Shown here in pieces: positions 52,340 through 61,963 of a stretch of 64,000 nt of DNA. The position numbers and the translations under genes were made by a program. A model generated the notes under the pieces. It worked only from the letters and a program-made list of their open reading frames with translations, was not told the origin of the DNA and ran no database searches. Positions within the stretch are counted from its first letter, which is position 1. Every line of letters starts with the position of its first letter. The stretch comes from Lysinibacillus_B sp042920265 (GTDB taxonomy: Bacteria; Bacillota; Bacilli; Bacillales_A; Planococcaceae), in contig NZ_JBDQZI010000001.1 of the NCBI RefSeq assembly GCF_042920265.1, positions 434,001 through 498,000 on the forward strand, given 5' to 3'.

Positions 52340-53626
52340 ATGAAGGTAATAGATTACAATCGTCCAAGTTTGCGTGGGACAATTCAAGTACCAGGGGATA
52401 AATCCATTTCACATCGTTCCGTTATGTTTGGTGCTATTGCAGAAGGCACAACGACGGTTGAAGGCTTCCTACTAGGGGAAGATTGCTTAAGTACAATCGA
52501 CTGTTTCCGTAAGCTTGGGGTTCAAATTGATGTAGATGGGACAAATGTCAAAATTGAAAGTGCAGGCATTGATGCTTGGGAAGAACCGAAAGAGGTGCTA
52601 TATACGGGAAATTCGGGGACAACAACGCGCCTAATGCTTGGTATATTATCTGGCACCAACCTACATACGATTATGACAGGTGATGCGTCTATCGGAAAAC
52701 GTCCAATGCGCCGCGTGGTCGATCCGCTTCGCCAAATGGGTGCACAAATTGCAGGGCGTGCAGGTGGTCAATATACACCACTTGCTATTCAAGGAACAGC
52801 ACTACAAGCGATTGATTATACAATGCCTGTTGCAAGCGCGCAGGTGAAGTCTGCTATTTTACTAGCTGGCCTTCGTGCAAAAGGCACAACGATTGTACGT
52901 GAATCAGAAGTGTCGCGTGATCACACAGAGCGCATGCTACGTCAGTTTGGAGCGAAAGTAGACGTAACAGATGGTGTCGTATCATTTGAAGGTGGTCAAA
53001 AGCTAGTAGGTACCCATGTAAAAGTGCCTGGTGATATTTCATCCGCGGCCTTTTTCTTAGTAGCTGGAGCGATCGCAAAGGATAGTGAAGTTGTTATAGA
53101 AAATGTCGGTGTGAATGAAACGCGTGATGGTATTATTGATGTACTAACGGCAATGGGTGCTAATATGAGCCTGATGGTAGAAGATGAAACGGCGGCAGAA
53201 CCAACTGCAACAATTACAATTCGTACGTCTCATTTACATGGCACAGTTATTGAAGGCGCGATTATTCCTCGTTTAATCGATGAAATTCCGATTCTAGCTT
53301 TACTCGCAACGCAAGCGAATGGACAAACGATTATAAAAGATGCGGAAGAATTAAAAGTAAAAGAAACCGATCGCATTACAGCTGTTGTCACAGAGCTAAA
53401 AAAATTAGGTGCTAACATTGAAGCAACAGATGATGGGATGATTATTAATGGACCGACACCATTGCAGGGGGCTTCCTTAAAATCGTACGGTGACCATCGG
53501 ATTGGGATGATGGCAGCAGTCGCAGCACTAATAACGGATGAGCCAATCCAATTAGATGATGCCGAATGTATCGCTGTGTCCTATCCGACATTTTTTGAGC
53601 ATGTACATTCATTAATCGTAAGATAA
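52340..53626 (+). CDS. aroA: 3-Phosphoshikimate 1-carboxyvinyltransferase (EPSP synthase)
   Basis: Adds phosphoenolpyruvate to shikimate 3-phosphate. The 428-residue protein has VPGDKSISHRSVMFGAIAEG (near 17), YTGNSGTTTRLMLGILSG (near 92), RPMRRVVDPLRQMGA and the catalytic KVKETDRI (near 340). The form LMLGILSG next to GNSGTTTR and the overall pattern look like class II EPSP synthase; this is an impression only. AAGGAGG precedes the ATG. Called aroE in B. subtilis. Confidence 0.96.
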   Translation: MKVIDYNRPSLRGTIQVPGDKSISHRSVMFGAIAEGTTTVEGFLLGEDCLSTIDCFRKLGVQIDVDGTNVKIESAGIDAWEEPKEVLYTGNSGTTTRLMLGILSGTNLHTIMTGDASIGKRPMRRVVDPLRQMGAQIAGRAGGQYTPLAIQGTALQAIDYTMPVASAQVKSAILLAGLRAKGTTIVRESEVSRDHTERMLRQFGAKVDVTDGVVSFEGGQKLVGTHVKVPGDISSAAFFLVAGAIAKDSEVVIENVGVNETRDGIIDVLTAMGANMSLMVEDETAAEPTATITIRTSHLHGTVIEGAIIPRLIDEIPILALLATQANGQTIIKDAEELKVKETDRITAVVTELKKLGANIEATDDGMIINGPTPLQGASLKSYGDHRIGMMAAVAALITDEPIQLDDAECIAVSYPTFFEHVHSLIVR

Positions 53627-53634
53627 TTCGAATG

Positions 53635-53673
53635 AATGAGTTATTTCTAAATACTATTTGAAATAACTCATTT
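53635..53673 (+). terminator. Terminator after aroA
   Basis: AATGAGTTATTTC pairs perfectly with GAAATAACTCATT, followed by a T-rich tail. Confidence 0.88.
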
Positions 53674-53740
53674 TCCTTGTTTAGCGTGTTATAGTCCTGT
53701 AGCATAAGGAATAATAAAGATAGAAAAGGTGAACGCTAGA

Positions 53741-54985
53741 ATGAAGGAAATGTTACAGGCAATTCAAGAAGGGGATTTGCAGCGTATTAATGCATTTTTA
53801 GAAACATTTTTAATGAACGAGGCACCAGGGGAGCAATACGAAGTAGCCGAGCTGCTCATGCAGTATGGTTATTTAGAAGAAGCGAATCGGGTGCTGGAGC
53901 ATTTAGCCTTTTTATTCGCAGATGAAGCGCAAATTATTATTGATCGCGCCAATGTGTGTATGGAAATGGGCAATGAGGATGAAGCGCTTGAATTGTTATT
54001 ATCGGTACCAAATGATGCACAAGAATATCCACAAGCCTTACTGGTGATGGCAGATTATTATCAAATGCAAGGGTTGTTTGAAGTAGCAGAAAAGCGAATC
54101 AATGAAGCGCTGGAGCTATTGCCAAATGAACCATTACTACAGTTTGCGAAGGCAGAATTATTATTTGAGACAGGCCGTTTTATAGAAGCTGCTCGTATTT
54201 ATGAAGAATTGTACGAGCAAGAGAAGCAATTTGCGGGTATTTTGCTTGCGGCACGTTTAGCGGAAGTATACCGTGCAGGCGCTGCGTATGAAACAGCACT
54301 TGACTATTATATGGAGGCACTTGAAGAAGAAGTAACGCCAGACTTATTATTCGGCTCAGCATATGCAGCGTTTCAATCAGCAAAGTATGAAACGGCCATT
54401 ACGCAGCTAGAAGATTTAAAAGAACTGGACCCAGACTATTTTGCAGCCTACTTATTGCTTGCACAAAGCTATGCGATGCTAGAAGATAATACACGTGCTT
54501 ATCAAACGATTCAAGAAGGTTTAGCGCGGGATGAGTACGATAAGTCCCTTTATTTATTTGCGGGGAAAATGGCGTTGAAGAACAACTTGCCAGAAGAAGC
54601 TGAATCTTATTTACAACAGGCCATTGCTTTAGATCCAGAATATATGGAAGCAATCCTTGTCTTAATCGCTATTTATGCACAGCAGGAACGCTATGACGCA
54701 GTAATCGATTTATTTGAAAGTGTGCAAAAAGAAGGTTTTGACTGGGGAGCCCTTTACCCTTACGTAGCAGAAGCGTATGATAAAGAGGAGGCGTATGATA
54801 AAGCATATGAAATTTACAAAAGCGCATATAATGAGTTTAAAGAAGATGTAGCGTTTTTGGAGAAATATTGCTACTTTCTTTTAGAGGATGGGAAGCGCGA
54901 TGAAGCATATGTGGTAGCAAAACAGCTCGCTCTTTTAGAACCAACAGAGCAGGAGTGGCAAAATCTATTAGAACGTTTTGAATAA
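53741..54985 (+). CDS. ypiA: Tetratricopeptide-repeat protein YpiA
   Basis: Scaffold-type protein of unknown partner. The 414-residue protein is built of about ten TPR units (for example YLEEANRVLEHLAFLFADEA, RFIEAARIYEELYEQEKQFA, PEEAESYLQQAIALDPEYME). No membrane segment. The ATG at 53741 has AAAAGG 11 bases before. Followed by ypiB-ypiF and then the bc-complex genes, as in B. subtilis. Confidence 0.92.
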   Translation: MKEMLQAIQEGDLQRINAFLETFLMNEAPGEQYEVAELLMQYGYLEEANRVLEHLAFLFADEAQIIIDRANVCMEMGNEDEALELLLSVPNDAQEYPQALLVMADYYQMQGLFEVAEKRINEALELLPNEPLLQFAKAELLFETGRFIEAARIYEELYEQEKQFAGILLAARLAEVYRAGAAYETALDYYMEALEEEVTPDLLFGSAYAAFQSAKYETAITQLEDLKELDPDYFAAYLLLAQSYAMLEDNTRAYQTIQEGLARDEYDKSLYLFAGKMALKNNLPEEAESYLQQAIALDPEYMEAILVLIAIYAQQERYDAVIDLFESVQKEGFDWGALYPYVAEAYDKEEAYDKAYEIYKSAYNEFKEDVAFLEKYCYFLLEDGKRDEAYVVAKQLALLEPTEQEWQNLLERFE

Positions 54986-54998
54986 AGGGGGGAATAGG

Positions 54999-55556
54999 AT
55001 GACTTCTTCCATCCCAGTATTAGAGAAAAAGACTTTTATTCGATGGTTTTTAAAAAATCATCAACTAAAGAGAAGAGAATGCGTGTGGATTTTAAATTAT
55101 TTATTAAGCAATGATCGTCTACTTGAACAGGTCCATTTTGTAGAAGAAGCACATTATTGTCCGCGGGCAATGGTGATGTCTTCCGTCGAACATAATGGCG
55201 TACCATTTCGCTTTTATAAAGGGAATGTTATGACAAGTGATGCAGAAAAGTCGTTTCATGATTTACGCTTGAATCCAGATGAAAGTATTTATATTCAAAT
55301 TAATTTTCCAAATATACCTCCACACCTTCACTACTTAGCGGTGCTTGAGGAAAACCCTTATATGCCAAAAACTCTTCATATAAGTGAAAAAGACCGTATC
55401 ATTGCGGAACAATTATTAAAAAACAGTATGGCAGCATTTCAAGAAGAAAAAATTTTACGAGATATTGATGAAGCACTTGACGCAGGGGATAAAGAACGCT
55501 TTTTTGAATTATCCAATTTATTGCAAGCGCTAAAGCATACGTCATCACAACAATGA
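54999..55556 (+). CDS. ypiB: YpiB family protein (UPF0302)
   Basis: Conserved Bacillales protein; in B. subtilis YpiB affects cytochrome bc complex protein levels together with YpiF. The 185-residue protein has the N-terminal UPF0302 domain (about 10-110, KKTFIRWFLKNHQLKRRECV) and a C-terminal IDEAL-like segment (about 150-175, LRDIDEALDAGDKERFFELS). ATG 54999 follows AAAGGGGGG. Confidence 0.88.
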   Translation: MTSSIPVLEKKTFIRWFLKNHQLKRRECVWILNYLLSNDRLLEQVHFVEEAHYCPRAMVMSSVEHNGVPFRFYKGNVMTSDAEKSFHDLRLNPDESIYIQINFPNIPPHLHYLAVLEENPYMPKTLHISEKDRIIAEQLLKNSMAAFQEEKILRDIDEALDAGDKERFFELSNLLQALKHTSSQQ

Positions 55557-55578
55557 GTTTTGGAAGGAAGAAAGATCA

Positions 55579-56025
55579 ATGTTTTTTAATGTTAAAGATA
55601 TGGAGCAAATTCACGCCCAAAAACAGTTTATTGATACAGTGATTGTACCGTTACTCAGTTTAGAGTTTGCTGATGAACGTAGTAAGCAAAGTAGTTCTGC
55701 TGCAGAGTTTTTAATGTCACTAACAGCGTTTATCGAGCAACAATTTAAAGGACGCCTATTAGTGACACCACCGTTTTCCTATATAGAGTCTTTAAAGGAA
55801 ACGGTTAGCCCTGAAGCGATTGCAGCAGAACTACAATCAGCAGGCTTTAAACATATCTTTTTTGTGACTTGTGATCATCATTGGACAACTATGAGTGATT
55901 CACTCCAAGTCGTTTGGTTACCAGCCATTCCGTTAGAATCAATGGATAAAGCAGTGAAGCAAAGGATATTAGAAGATCAATTAAAACAAGTGATCCCGAC
56001 CTTTACAAAAGTGTGGACAAGCTAG
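55579..56025 (+). CDS. ypiF: YpiF family protein (DUF2487)
   Basis: 148-residue soluble protein; with YpiB it is tied to QcrA stability in B. subtilis. It starts MFFNVKDMEQIHAQKQFIDT and has VTCDHHWTTMSDSLQVVWLP near residue 96. RBS GGAAGG. No catalytic motif recognised. Confidence 0.83.
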   Translation: MFFNVKDMEQIHAQKQFIDTVIVPLLSLEFADERSKQSSSAAEFLMSLTAFIEQQFKGRLLVTPPFSYIESLKETVSPEAIAAELQSAGFKHIFFVTCDHHWTTMSDSLQVVWLPAIPLESMDKAVKQRILEDQLKQVIPTFTKVWTS

Positions 56026-56081
56026 TAGAAGATTGATTCATTAAATGTTCACAATCCTTACTAATTCTGGGCAATGCTATA

Positions 56082-56110
56082 TTGACCAACCTATTTTATT
56101 GATATATCAT
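56082..56110 (+). promoter_or_regulatory. qcrABC promoter
   Basis: TTGACC, 17 bases, TATCAT, 77 bases before qcrA. Confidence 0.6.
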
Positions 56111-56186
56111 AGATATGTCCTAGTTATTACTATTTGTAAAAGTATGTCCGTTGGACTGACCTTTTAAGTTAGAGGGGGGAAAAGGA

Positions 56187-56690
56187 TTGAGTAATAATCG
56201 AGTTACACGACGCCAATTTTTAACGTACACAATTACAGGTGTAGGTGGATTCATGGCGGCTGGTATGTTAATGCCAATGGTACGCTTTGCAGTGGATCCA
56301 TTATTACAGACAAAAGAAGAAGGAGACTTCATTTTAACTGGTCAGAAAATTGCGGATTTATCAGATCAGCCAGTAAAAGTTGACTTCTCATTCGAGCAAG
56401 TTGATGCTTGGTACAAGTCTGAGGTAACAGATGCAGCTTGGGTTTACAAAGAGGGCGATACTATTGTTGCACTTTCACCAGTATGTAAGCACTTAGGTTG
56501 TACAGTAAACTGGGCTGGTGACCCTGAACAACCAACTCGTTTCTTCTGTGCATGTCACGCAGGTCGTTATGAGAAAAATGGTGTAAACGTTCCAGGTACA
56601 CCACCAACAGCAGCTTTAGACCAATATGAAGTGTCTGAAAAAGATGGTTTCTTAATGCTTGGGAAAAAAATAGCAAATACTTTTGCATAA
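56187..56690 (+). CDS. qcrA: Menaquinol:cytochrome c reductase Rieske subunit QcrA
   Basis: Rieske [2Fe-2S] protein of the bc complex. The 167-residue protein starts with a twin-arginine signal anchor (RVTRRQFLTYTITGVGGFMA, residues 5-24) and ends with a Rieske fold whose ligands are in CKHLGC (near 100) and CACHAGRY (near 120). TTG start, behind AGAGGGGGG. First gene of qcrABC. Confidence 0.95.
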   Translation: MSNNRVTRRQFLTYTITGVGGFMAAGMLMPMVRFAVDPLLQTKEEGDFILTGQKIADLSDQPVKVDFSFEQVDAWYKSEVTDAAWVYKEGDTIVALSPVCKHLGCTVNWAGDPEQPTRFFCACHAGRYEKNGVNVPGTPPTAALDQYEVSEKDGFLMLGKKIANTFA

Positions 56691-56713
56691 TTAAGTTAGG
56701 GGGTACGACATCA

Positions 56714-57388
56714 GTGCTAAATAAAATTTATGATTGGGTCGATGAACGTTTAGATATCACTCCTATTTGGCGTGATATTGCCGACCATGAAGTGCCAGAG
56801 CACGTTAACCCTGCACATCACTTCTCAGCATTCGTTTATTGCTTTGGTGGTTTAACGTTTTTCATCACAGTAATCCAAATCTTATCTGGTATGTTCTTAA
56901 CGATGTATTACGTTCCAGATATTGAGAATGCTTGGAGATCAGTTTATTATTTACAAAACGAAGTAGCTTTCGGTGAAATCGTTCGTGGTATGCACCACTG
57001 GGGGGCTTCATTAGTAATTGTAATGATGTTCTTACATACGCTTCGTGTATTCTTCACAGGTTCTTATAAGAAACCTCGTGAGTTAAACTGGATGGTTGGT
57101 GTAGGGATTTTTGGTGTAATGATGGGATTAGGTTTCACAGGTTATTTACTTCCTTGGGACATGAAAGCATTGTTCGCAACTAAAGTAGGTATTGAGATTG
57201 CAGCATCTGTACCATTCCTTGGTGAATACATCAAGATTCTTTTAGCAGGTGACTCAACAATTCTTGGTGCGCAAACGTTAACTCGTTTCTTCGCAATCCA
57301 CGTATTCTTCTTACCTGCAGCTTTATTCGCACTATTAGCGGCTCACTTTATCATGATCCGTCGTCAAGGTATTTCAGGACCACTATGA
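56714..57388 (+). CDS. qcrB: Cytochrome b6 subunit QcrB
   Basis: Haem b subunit of the menaquinol:cytochrome c reductase. The 224-residue protein has four membrane helices with the bis-histidine haem ligands, in RGMHHWGASLVIVMMFLHTL (near 95-114) and RFFAIHVFFLPAALFALLAA (near 194). GTG start after TTAGGGGG. Length is that of the split b6-type. Confidence 0.96.
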   Translation: MLNKIYDWVDERLDITPIWRDIADHEVPEHVNPAHHFSAFVYCFGGLTFFITVIQILSGMFLTMYYVPDIENAWRSVYYLQNEVAFGEIVRGMHHWGASLVIVMMFLHTLRVFFTGSYKKPRELNWMVGVGIFGVMMGLGFTGYLLPWDMKALFATKVGIEIAASVPFLGEYIKILLAGDSTILGAQTLTRFFAIHVFFLPAALFALLAAHFIMIRRQGISGPL

Positions 57389-57431
57389 TTTAAACACAAT
57401 GTCTTTTATGATTTTTTAAGGAGGGGACACT

Positions 57432-58223
57432 ATGCAACGCGGAAAAGGCATGAAGTTTGTCGGCGATTCGCGTATTAAAGCGAATAACCGTATGCCGAAC
57501 AAGCCTAAAGATTATTCCGAGTATCCAGGAAAAACAGAAGCTTTCTGGCCTGACTTTTTATTAAAAGAGTGGATGGTAGGAGCAGTTTTCTTAATTGGTT
57601 ACTTATTATTAACTGTCGCGCATCCATCACCACTTCAAGCGCCGGCAGACCCAACTGATGCATCTTACATTGCATTACCGGACTGGTACTTCTTATTCAT
57701 GTACCAATTATTAAAATACTCTTACTTCTCTGGTGCTTATAACGTACTTGGTTCTGTAATTGTTCCAGGTTTAGCATTCGGTGCATTATTATTAATGCCA
57801 TTCTTAGACACGTCAAAAGAACGTCGTCCATCAAAACGCCCAATCGCAACTTCACTTATGTTGTTGTCGGTAGCTTCTATGGTTTACTTAACTTGGGAAT
57901 CTGTAGATGCAACTAACTGGGATAAAGTAAATACTCAAGGTCAAATTACTGATAAGCATTTAGGTTTACTTCCTGCAGTGGAAGTAGATACTGAGTCTGA
58001 TGGCTACTTAATTTATGAAGCAAACGCTTCATGTATTGGCTGTCACGGTGGTGACTTAACGGGCGCTTCTGGTCCGATGTTATTAGGTAACACATTAACA
58101 GCGGAAGAGGTTAAAGAAGTAGTGACGAACGGTCGTGGCGGTATGCCAGGCGGTATGTTCGAAGGTACTGAAGAAGAACTTAACACTTTAGCTGAGTTCA
58201 TCGCAAACCTAAAAGAACAGTAG
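57432..58223 (+). CDS. qcrC: Cytochrome b/c subunit QcrC
   Basis: Fusion of subunit IV (three membrane helices, about 48-165) with a C-terminal cytochrome c domain bearing the haem-attachment motif CIGCHGG (near 201) and the distal Met in GGMPGGMF. The 263-residue protein needs the ResABC system, coded in the same window, to get its haem. AAGGAGG precedes the ATG. Confidence 0.96.
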   Translation: MQRGKGMKFVGDSRIKANNRMPNKPKDYSEYPGKTEAFWPDFLLKEWMVGAVFLIGYLLLTVAHPSPLQAPADPTDASYIALPDWYFLFMYQLLKYSYFSGAYNVLGSVIVPGLAFGALLLMPFLDTSKERRPSKRPIATSLMLLSVASMVYLTWESVDATNWDKVNTQGQITDKHLGLLPAVEVDTESDGYLIYEANASCIGCHGGDLTGASGPMLLGNTLTAEEVKEVVTNGRGGMPGGMFEGTEEELNTLAEFIANLKEQ

Positions 58224-58231
58224 TATATACA

Positions 58232-58262
58232 AGAGGGTCAGTTCGCTGACTCTCTTTTTTTT
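58232..58262 (+). terminator. Terminator after qcrABC
   Basis: AGAG-GTCAG-TTCG-CTGAC-CTCT with tetraloop, followed by eight T. Confidence 0.93.
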
Positions 58263-58418
58263 AACGGATAGGGAAGTATAAGTTTTATGAATGACAGTAT
58301 AAAAAATAAGTACATATTTTGACGGGAGTCGTGTTTTTTCTAGCAATTGATACATAAATTTTTTAAAAAAAGATGAAACTTTAAACGAGATCATTCGTAT
58401 TAATGAAGGAGAACAAGC

Positions 58419-59018
58419 ATGCAGACATTTATGGTGAAAGGTTGGTATCTTTTAACACATCGGGCATTTTTAACGCTCTTGCTCATCATTAACTTTTTAG
58501 GTACGGTGTACGGTTACTATTGGTATAAGGGGCAACTTGCTAGTACTGAGCCAATCTTTTATATTTTTGTTCCAGACAGTCCTACAGCTAGTTTGTTCTT
58601 TTGTCTTGCGATTATCGGGTGGCTTTTAGGGACACACTTTAAGTTGATGGAAGTGTTAGCATTAATCACATTAGTGAAATATGGGTTGTGGGCTGTTGTG
58701 ATGAACTTGCTGACATTCGTGGAGCTCGGTTCACTAAGTCCAGAAGGGTGGATGCTTGTCTTTTCACACTTTATGATGGCCGTCCAAGCGATTTTGTATA
58801 TCCCTAAATATACATTTGGATTTGGTCATGTGGTCATCGGTGCCATTTGGACATTGCATAATGACGTCATTGATTATGTATTTGGACAAATGCCGGTATA
58901 CCGTGTGCTAGATCAATATGCAGACAAAATTGGCTACTTTACATTTTGGCTATCGATTGCATGTATAATACTCGCCTATGCCGTTGTGAGCAAGCGCAAA
59001 CATTTGCAAGCACGGTAA
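58419..59018 (+). CDS. ypjA: Membrane protein YpjA (DUF1405)
   Basis: 199-residue polytopic protein with about six helices; function unknown. Features conserved in the family include NFLGTVYGYYWYKGQL (near 22) and GAIWTLHNDVIDYVFGQMPV (near 141). RBS AAGGAG. The neighbour ypjB of B. subtilis is missing; a YugP-type protease is there instead. Confidence 0.85.
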   Translation: MQTFMVKGWYLLTHRAFLTLLLIINFLGTVYGYYWYKGQLASTEPIFYIFVPDSPTASLFFCLAIIGWLLGTHFKLMEVLALITLVKYGLWAVVMNLLTFVELGSLSPEGWMLVFSHFMMAVQAILYIPKYTFGFGHVVIGAIWTLHNDVIDYVFGQMPVYRVLDQYADKIGYFTFWLSIACIILAYAVVSKRKHLQAR

Positions 59019-59068
59019 AAAGTAGATAGTATTATATACGAAATATTTTATAGAGAGGGAGAATACTA

Positions 59069-59755
59069 TTGGGTTTAGGCATGTACATTGTATATTTTGC
59101 TGTCATTATGCTATTACCATTATATGCACAAATGAAAGTAAAAAGTACGTATAACAAATTTGCTGAAGTGTCATCTCAACGCGGTATGACAGGTGCGCAA
59201 GTCGCGCGTATGATTTTAGATCACCACGGTTTAACGGATGTACGCGTTGTACCCACACAAGGGGTACTATCTGACCATTACAACCCTGCAACAAAGACAG
59301 TAGCACTGTCGGAAAGTAACTATTACGAGTCATCTTTAGCAGGGATTGCTGTAGCTGCACACGAGGTTGGTCACGCAATTCAACATAAAGAAGCTTATTT
59401 ATTTTTAACGTTACGTGCGAAGTTAGTACCAGTTGCTAACATTTCATCAAATATGTCATGGATTTTTGTCATGATTGGTATTTTTGCGTCAAGTACAGGG
59501 TTCCTGTTACTAGGGATTGTTTTATTATTAGCGGGTGTCATTTTCCAAGTTGTTACATTACCAGTAGAGTTCGATGCATCGAAGCGGGCAATGAATGAAG
59601 TGGTATCTCTTGGCATTATCGGCAATAATGAAGAAGTAGGTGCGCGTAAAGTATTAAATGCAGCAGCTATGACTTATGTGGCAGCGGCATCAGTAGCTGT
59701 GCTAGAATTATTACGTTTAATCTTAATCTACACAGGTATGCGCTCAGAAGACTAA
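59069..59755 (+). CDS. Membrane zinc metallopeptidase, YugP type
   Basis: Neutral zinc metallopeptidase with membrane anchors. The 228-residue protein has an N-terminal helix, the zinc-binding and catalytic motif AAHEVGHAIQHKE (near 96) and three or so C-terminal helices, with LPVEFDASKRAMNEV (near 170). TTG start, behind AGAGAGGGAG. Substrate unknown. Confidence 0.87.
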   Translation: MGLGMYIVYFAVIMLLPLYAQMKVKSTYNKFAEVSSQRGMTGAQVARMILDHHGLTDVRVVPTQGVLSDHYNPATKTVALSESNYYESSLAGIAVAAHEVGHAIQHKEAYLFLTLRAKLVPVANISSNMSWIFVMIGIFASSTGFLLLGIVLLLAGVIFQVVTLPVEFDASKRAMNEVVSLGIIGNNEEVGARKVLNAAAMTYVAAASVAVLELLRLILIYTGMRSED

Positions 59756-59762
59756 TAGTAAG

Positions 59763-59800
59763 AAACGGTGCGAGAGAAGGTTCTCTGCACCGTTTTGTTT
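59763..59800. terminator. Terminator between convergent genes
   Basis: AAACGGTGC-AGAGA pairs with TCTCT-GCACCGTTT; T and A runs on both sides allow use in both directions. Confidence 0.88.
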
Positions 59801-59810
59801 TATAATAGTA

Positions 59811-60677
59811 TTAATGCAGAGGCTGTTTTTGATCATCTAACGTAAATCCTTCACCAGCCACTTCTCTCACCTCTACGATAGACACAAACGCATGTGGGTC
59901 GATAGTTTGGATCATGGATTTTAAACGGACAATTTCATTTCTTGCGACAACACAGTATAAAATGTCTTTGTTTTCCTTAGTAAAATGACCACGTCCATTC
60001 ATTACGGTCACACCGCGTTCCATTTTTTCTACAATTACGTTTGCGATTTCATCTGAGTGATTGGAAATAATGAGTGCACCTTTCGCAGAATAGGCACCAT
60101 CTTGTACAAAATCGATGACACGTCCGCCAATATACACAGCGACAAGTGTATACATCATCGAACGAGCGTCTAAAAATGTTGCCCAAGACACGAGAATCAC
60201 AATTGTATCAAAGGCAAACATCGTTTTTCCCATCGTCCATCCGAAATATTTATTAGCTAGACGTGCTAAAATGTCTACGCCACCTGTTGTACCGCCGAAG
60301 CGGAAGACAATCCCAAGACCAATTCCGATAAATACGCCGGCAAAAAGCGCGACAAGCAATTTATCATCTTGTAAATGCATTTGAAATTCGTATGCTTGAA
60401 AAACTTTCAAAAACATGGAAACAGCGATAGTACCAATCACTGTATAAATAAAAGTACGGCGCCCTAGCAACTTCCATCCAAGAATAAACATCGGAATATT
60501 TAATATAATGTTTAATATTGCGGGGTCCCATCCAAATGTAAAGTATAAAATTAGCGTAATACCACTAAAGCCGCCTTCACCAAGCTCATTTTGCATATTA
60601 AAGTGGACAAAACCGAAACTAAAAATCCCTGCACCTAATAATATAGCTAAAATATTTTTTATTTTAATACCTTGCAT
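59811..60677 (-). CDS. ypjC: YitT family membrane protein (YpjC-like)
   Basis: 288-residue protein with about six helices in the N-terminal two thirds (YitT domain, with FRFGGTTGGVDILARLANKY near 125) and a soluble DUF2179 domain at the C-terminus (about 205-280, VTVMNGRGHFTKENKDILYC). Function unknown. On the minus strand GGGAGGA precedes the ATG. In B. subtilis ypjC is also next to ypjD. Confidence 0.87.
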   Translation of the reverse strand: MQGIKIKNILAILLGAGIFSFGFVHFNMQNELGEGGFSGITLILYFTFGWDPAILNIILNIPMFILGWKLLGRRTFIYTVIGTIAVSMFLKVFQAYEFQMHLQDDKLLVALFAGVFIGIGLGIVFRFGGTTGGVDILARLANKYFGWTMGKTMFAFDTIVILVSWATFLDARSMMYTLVAVYIGGRVIDFVQDGAYSAKGALIISNHSDEIANVIVEKMERGVTVMNGRGHFTKENKDILYCVVARNEIVRLKSMIQTIDPHAFVSIVEVREVAGEGFTLDDQKQPLH

Positions 60678-60778
60678 AAAAAATCCTCCCTCTTCTTTTG
60701 ATTTGATAAATAATTCAGAAAACTATTAAAAATTTGCGCACAAATACAGTATGCTCATTATGTTTCATTTTTCATGTT

Positions 60779-60808
60779 TTGACAACAAGGTGACATTTCC
60801 TATACGAT
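60779..60808 (+). promoter_or_regulatory. Promoter of the ypjD-dapB-mgsA-bshA-cca operon
   Basis: A perfect -35 (TTGACA), 18 bases, TACGAT; 19 bases later lies the ypjD start. Confidence 0.6.
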
Positions 60809-60827
60809 AGATTTGAGAGGTGAATGC

Positions 60828-61163
60828 ATGGAACAGCAATCTTTGAAGCAGTTACAAAGCAGAGTAGATGCTTACATTAGTCAGTTTGAAGAAGGGTATT
60901 TTCCACCATTTGAAATGTTGGCACGTCTGACAGAAGAAGTGGGGGAGCTGTCACGTGAAGTGCAGCATGTGTACGGATATGCCAAAAAGAAGCAAGCTGA
61001 CAATAATAACATGGAAAAAGAATTAGGCGATATACTCTTTACACTAATCTGTTTTGCAAATGCACATCAAATTCAACTTGAAGATGCATTACTCCAAGTA
61101 TTAAATAAATTTGAAACGAGAGACAAAGATCGTTGGACACGAAAGGAAGAAAAAAATGATTAA
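60828..61163 (+). CDS. ypjD: Nucleotide pyrophosphohydrolase (MazG-like) YpjD
   Basis: All-alpha NTP pyrophosphatase, probably a housecleaning enzyme. The 111-residue protein has the metal-binding EEVGELSREVQHV (near 35) with EELGD-type follow-up EKELGDILFTLICFANAH (near 65). ATG 60828 follows GAGAGGTGA and gives the B. subtilis length. Overlaps dapB by 8 bases. Confidence 0.93.
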   Translation: MEQQSLKQLQSRVDAYISQFEEGYFPPFEMLARLTEEVGELSREVQHVYGYAKKKQADNNNMEKELGDILFTLICFANAHQIQLEDALLQVLNKFETRDKDRWTRKEEKND

Positions 61164-61950
61164 AGTAGCAATTGCCGGTGCACGAGGGAAAATGGGGATT
61201 GAAGCAGTACATACAGTGATGAAGCGAGAAGGGATGCAGTTAGTTGCTGTACTAGATTATAAAAAAATGGGTTCCACATTAGCGCATCTTGACGTATTTC
61301 CAGAAAGTTACGATGTGCCCATTTATACGGATTTTGCGCAGCTTGTAGACGATACGCAGCCAGATGTGTTAGTCGATTTAACGAATCCTCATTCGGTATA
61401 TGAACATACAAAGCAAGCGTTAGAGCTAAATGTACGTCCTGTCATCGGCACAACGGGTTTTACAGATGAGCAATTAGCGGAGCTGACAGAACTAGCAGCA
61501 AGAAAACGAATCGGGGCAATCATCGCACCCAATTTTGCGATTGGCGCTATTTTAATGATGAAATTTGCCCGTGAAGCGGCTAAATATTTACCGGATGTTG
61601 AAATTATTGAAATGCATCATGATAAAAAGCTTGATGCGCCAAGTGGTACAGGGTTAAAAACAGCACAAATGATTGCGGAAGTGCGCCAAGCAAAAATCCA
61701 AGGGCATCCGACAGAAAAAGAAACGCTTGCAGGGGCACGTGGCGCAGATTATGACGGCATGAAGATCCATTCTGTACGCTTACCTGGTTTAGTAGCACAC
61801 CAACAAGTATTATTCGGTGGAGAAGGACAGTTGCTGACAATTCGTCACGATTCATTAAACCGTGAATCCTTTATGAGCGGTATTTCCTTCTGTATTGAAA
61901 CAGTTATTACGATGGAATCATTAGTATACGGTCTAGAAAACATTATTTAA
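61156..61950 (+). CDS. dapB: 4-Hydroxy-tetrahydrodipicolinate reductase
   Basis: Lysine and diaminopimelate synthesis, also the dipicolinate branch for spores. The 264-residue protein has the nucleotide motif VAIAGARGKMGIEAV (residues 3-17), GTTGFT (near 98), the catalytic HHDKKLDAPSGTGLKTA (near 154) and APNFAIGAILMM. ATG 61156 follows AAAGGAAG. Confidence 0.96.
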   Translation: MIKVAIAGARGKMGIEAVHTVMKREGMQLVAVLDYKKMGSTLAHLDVFPESYDVPIYTDFAQLVDDTQPDVLVDLTNPHSVYEHTKQALELNVRPVIGTTGFTDEQLAELTELAARKRIGAIIAPNFAIGAILMMKFAREAAKYLPDVEIIEMHHDKKLDAPSGTGLKTAQMIAEVRQAKIQGHPTEKETLAGARGADYDGMKIHSVRLPGLVAHQQVLFGGEGQLLTIRHDSLNRESFMSGISFCIETVITMESLVYGLENII

Positions 61951-61963
61951 GTGAGGGAAAATT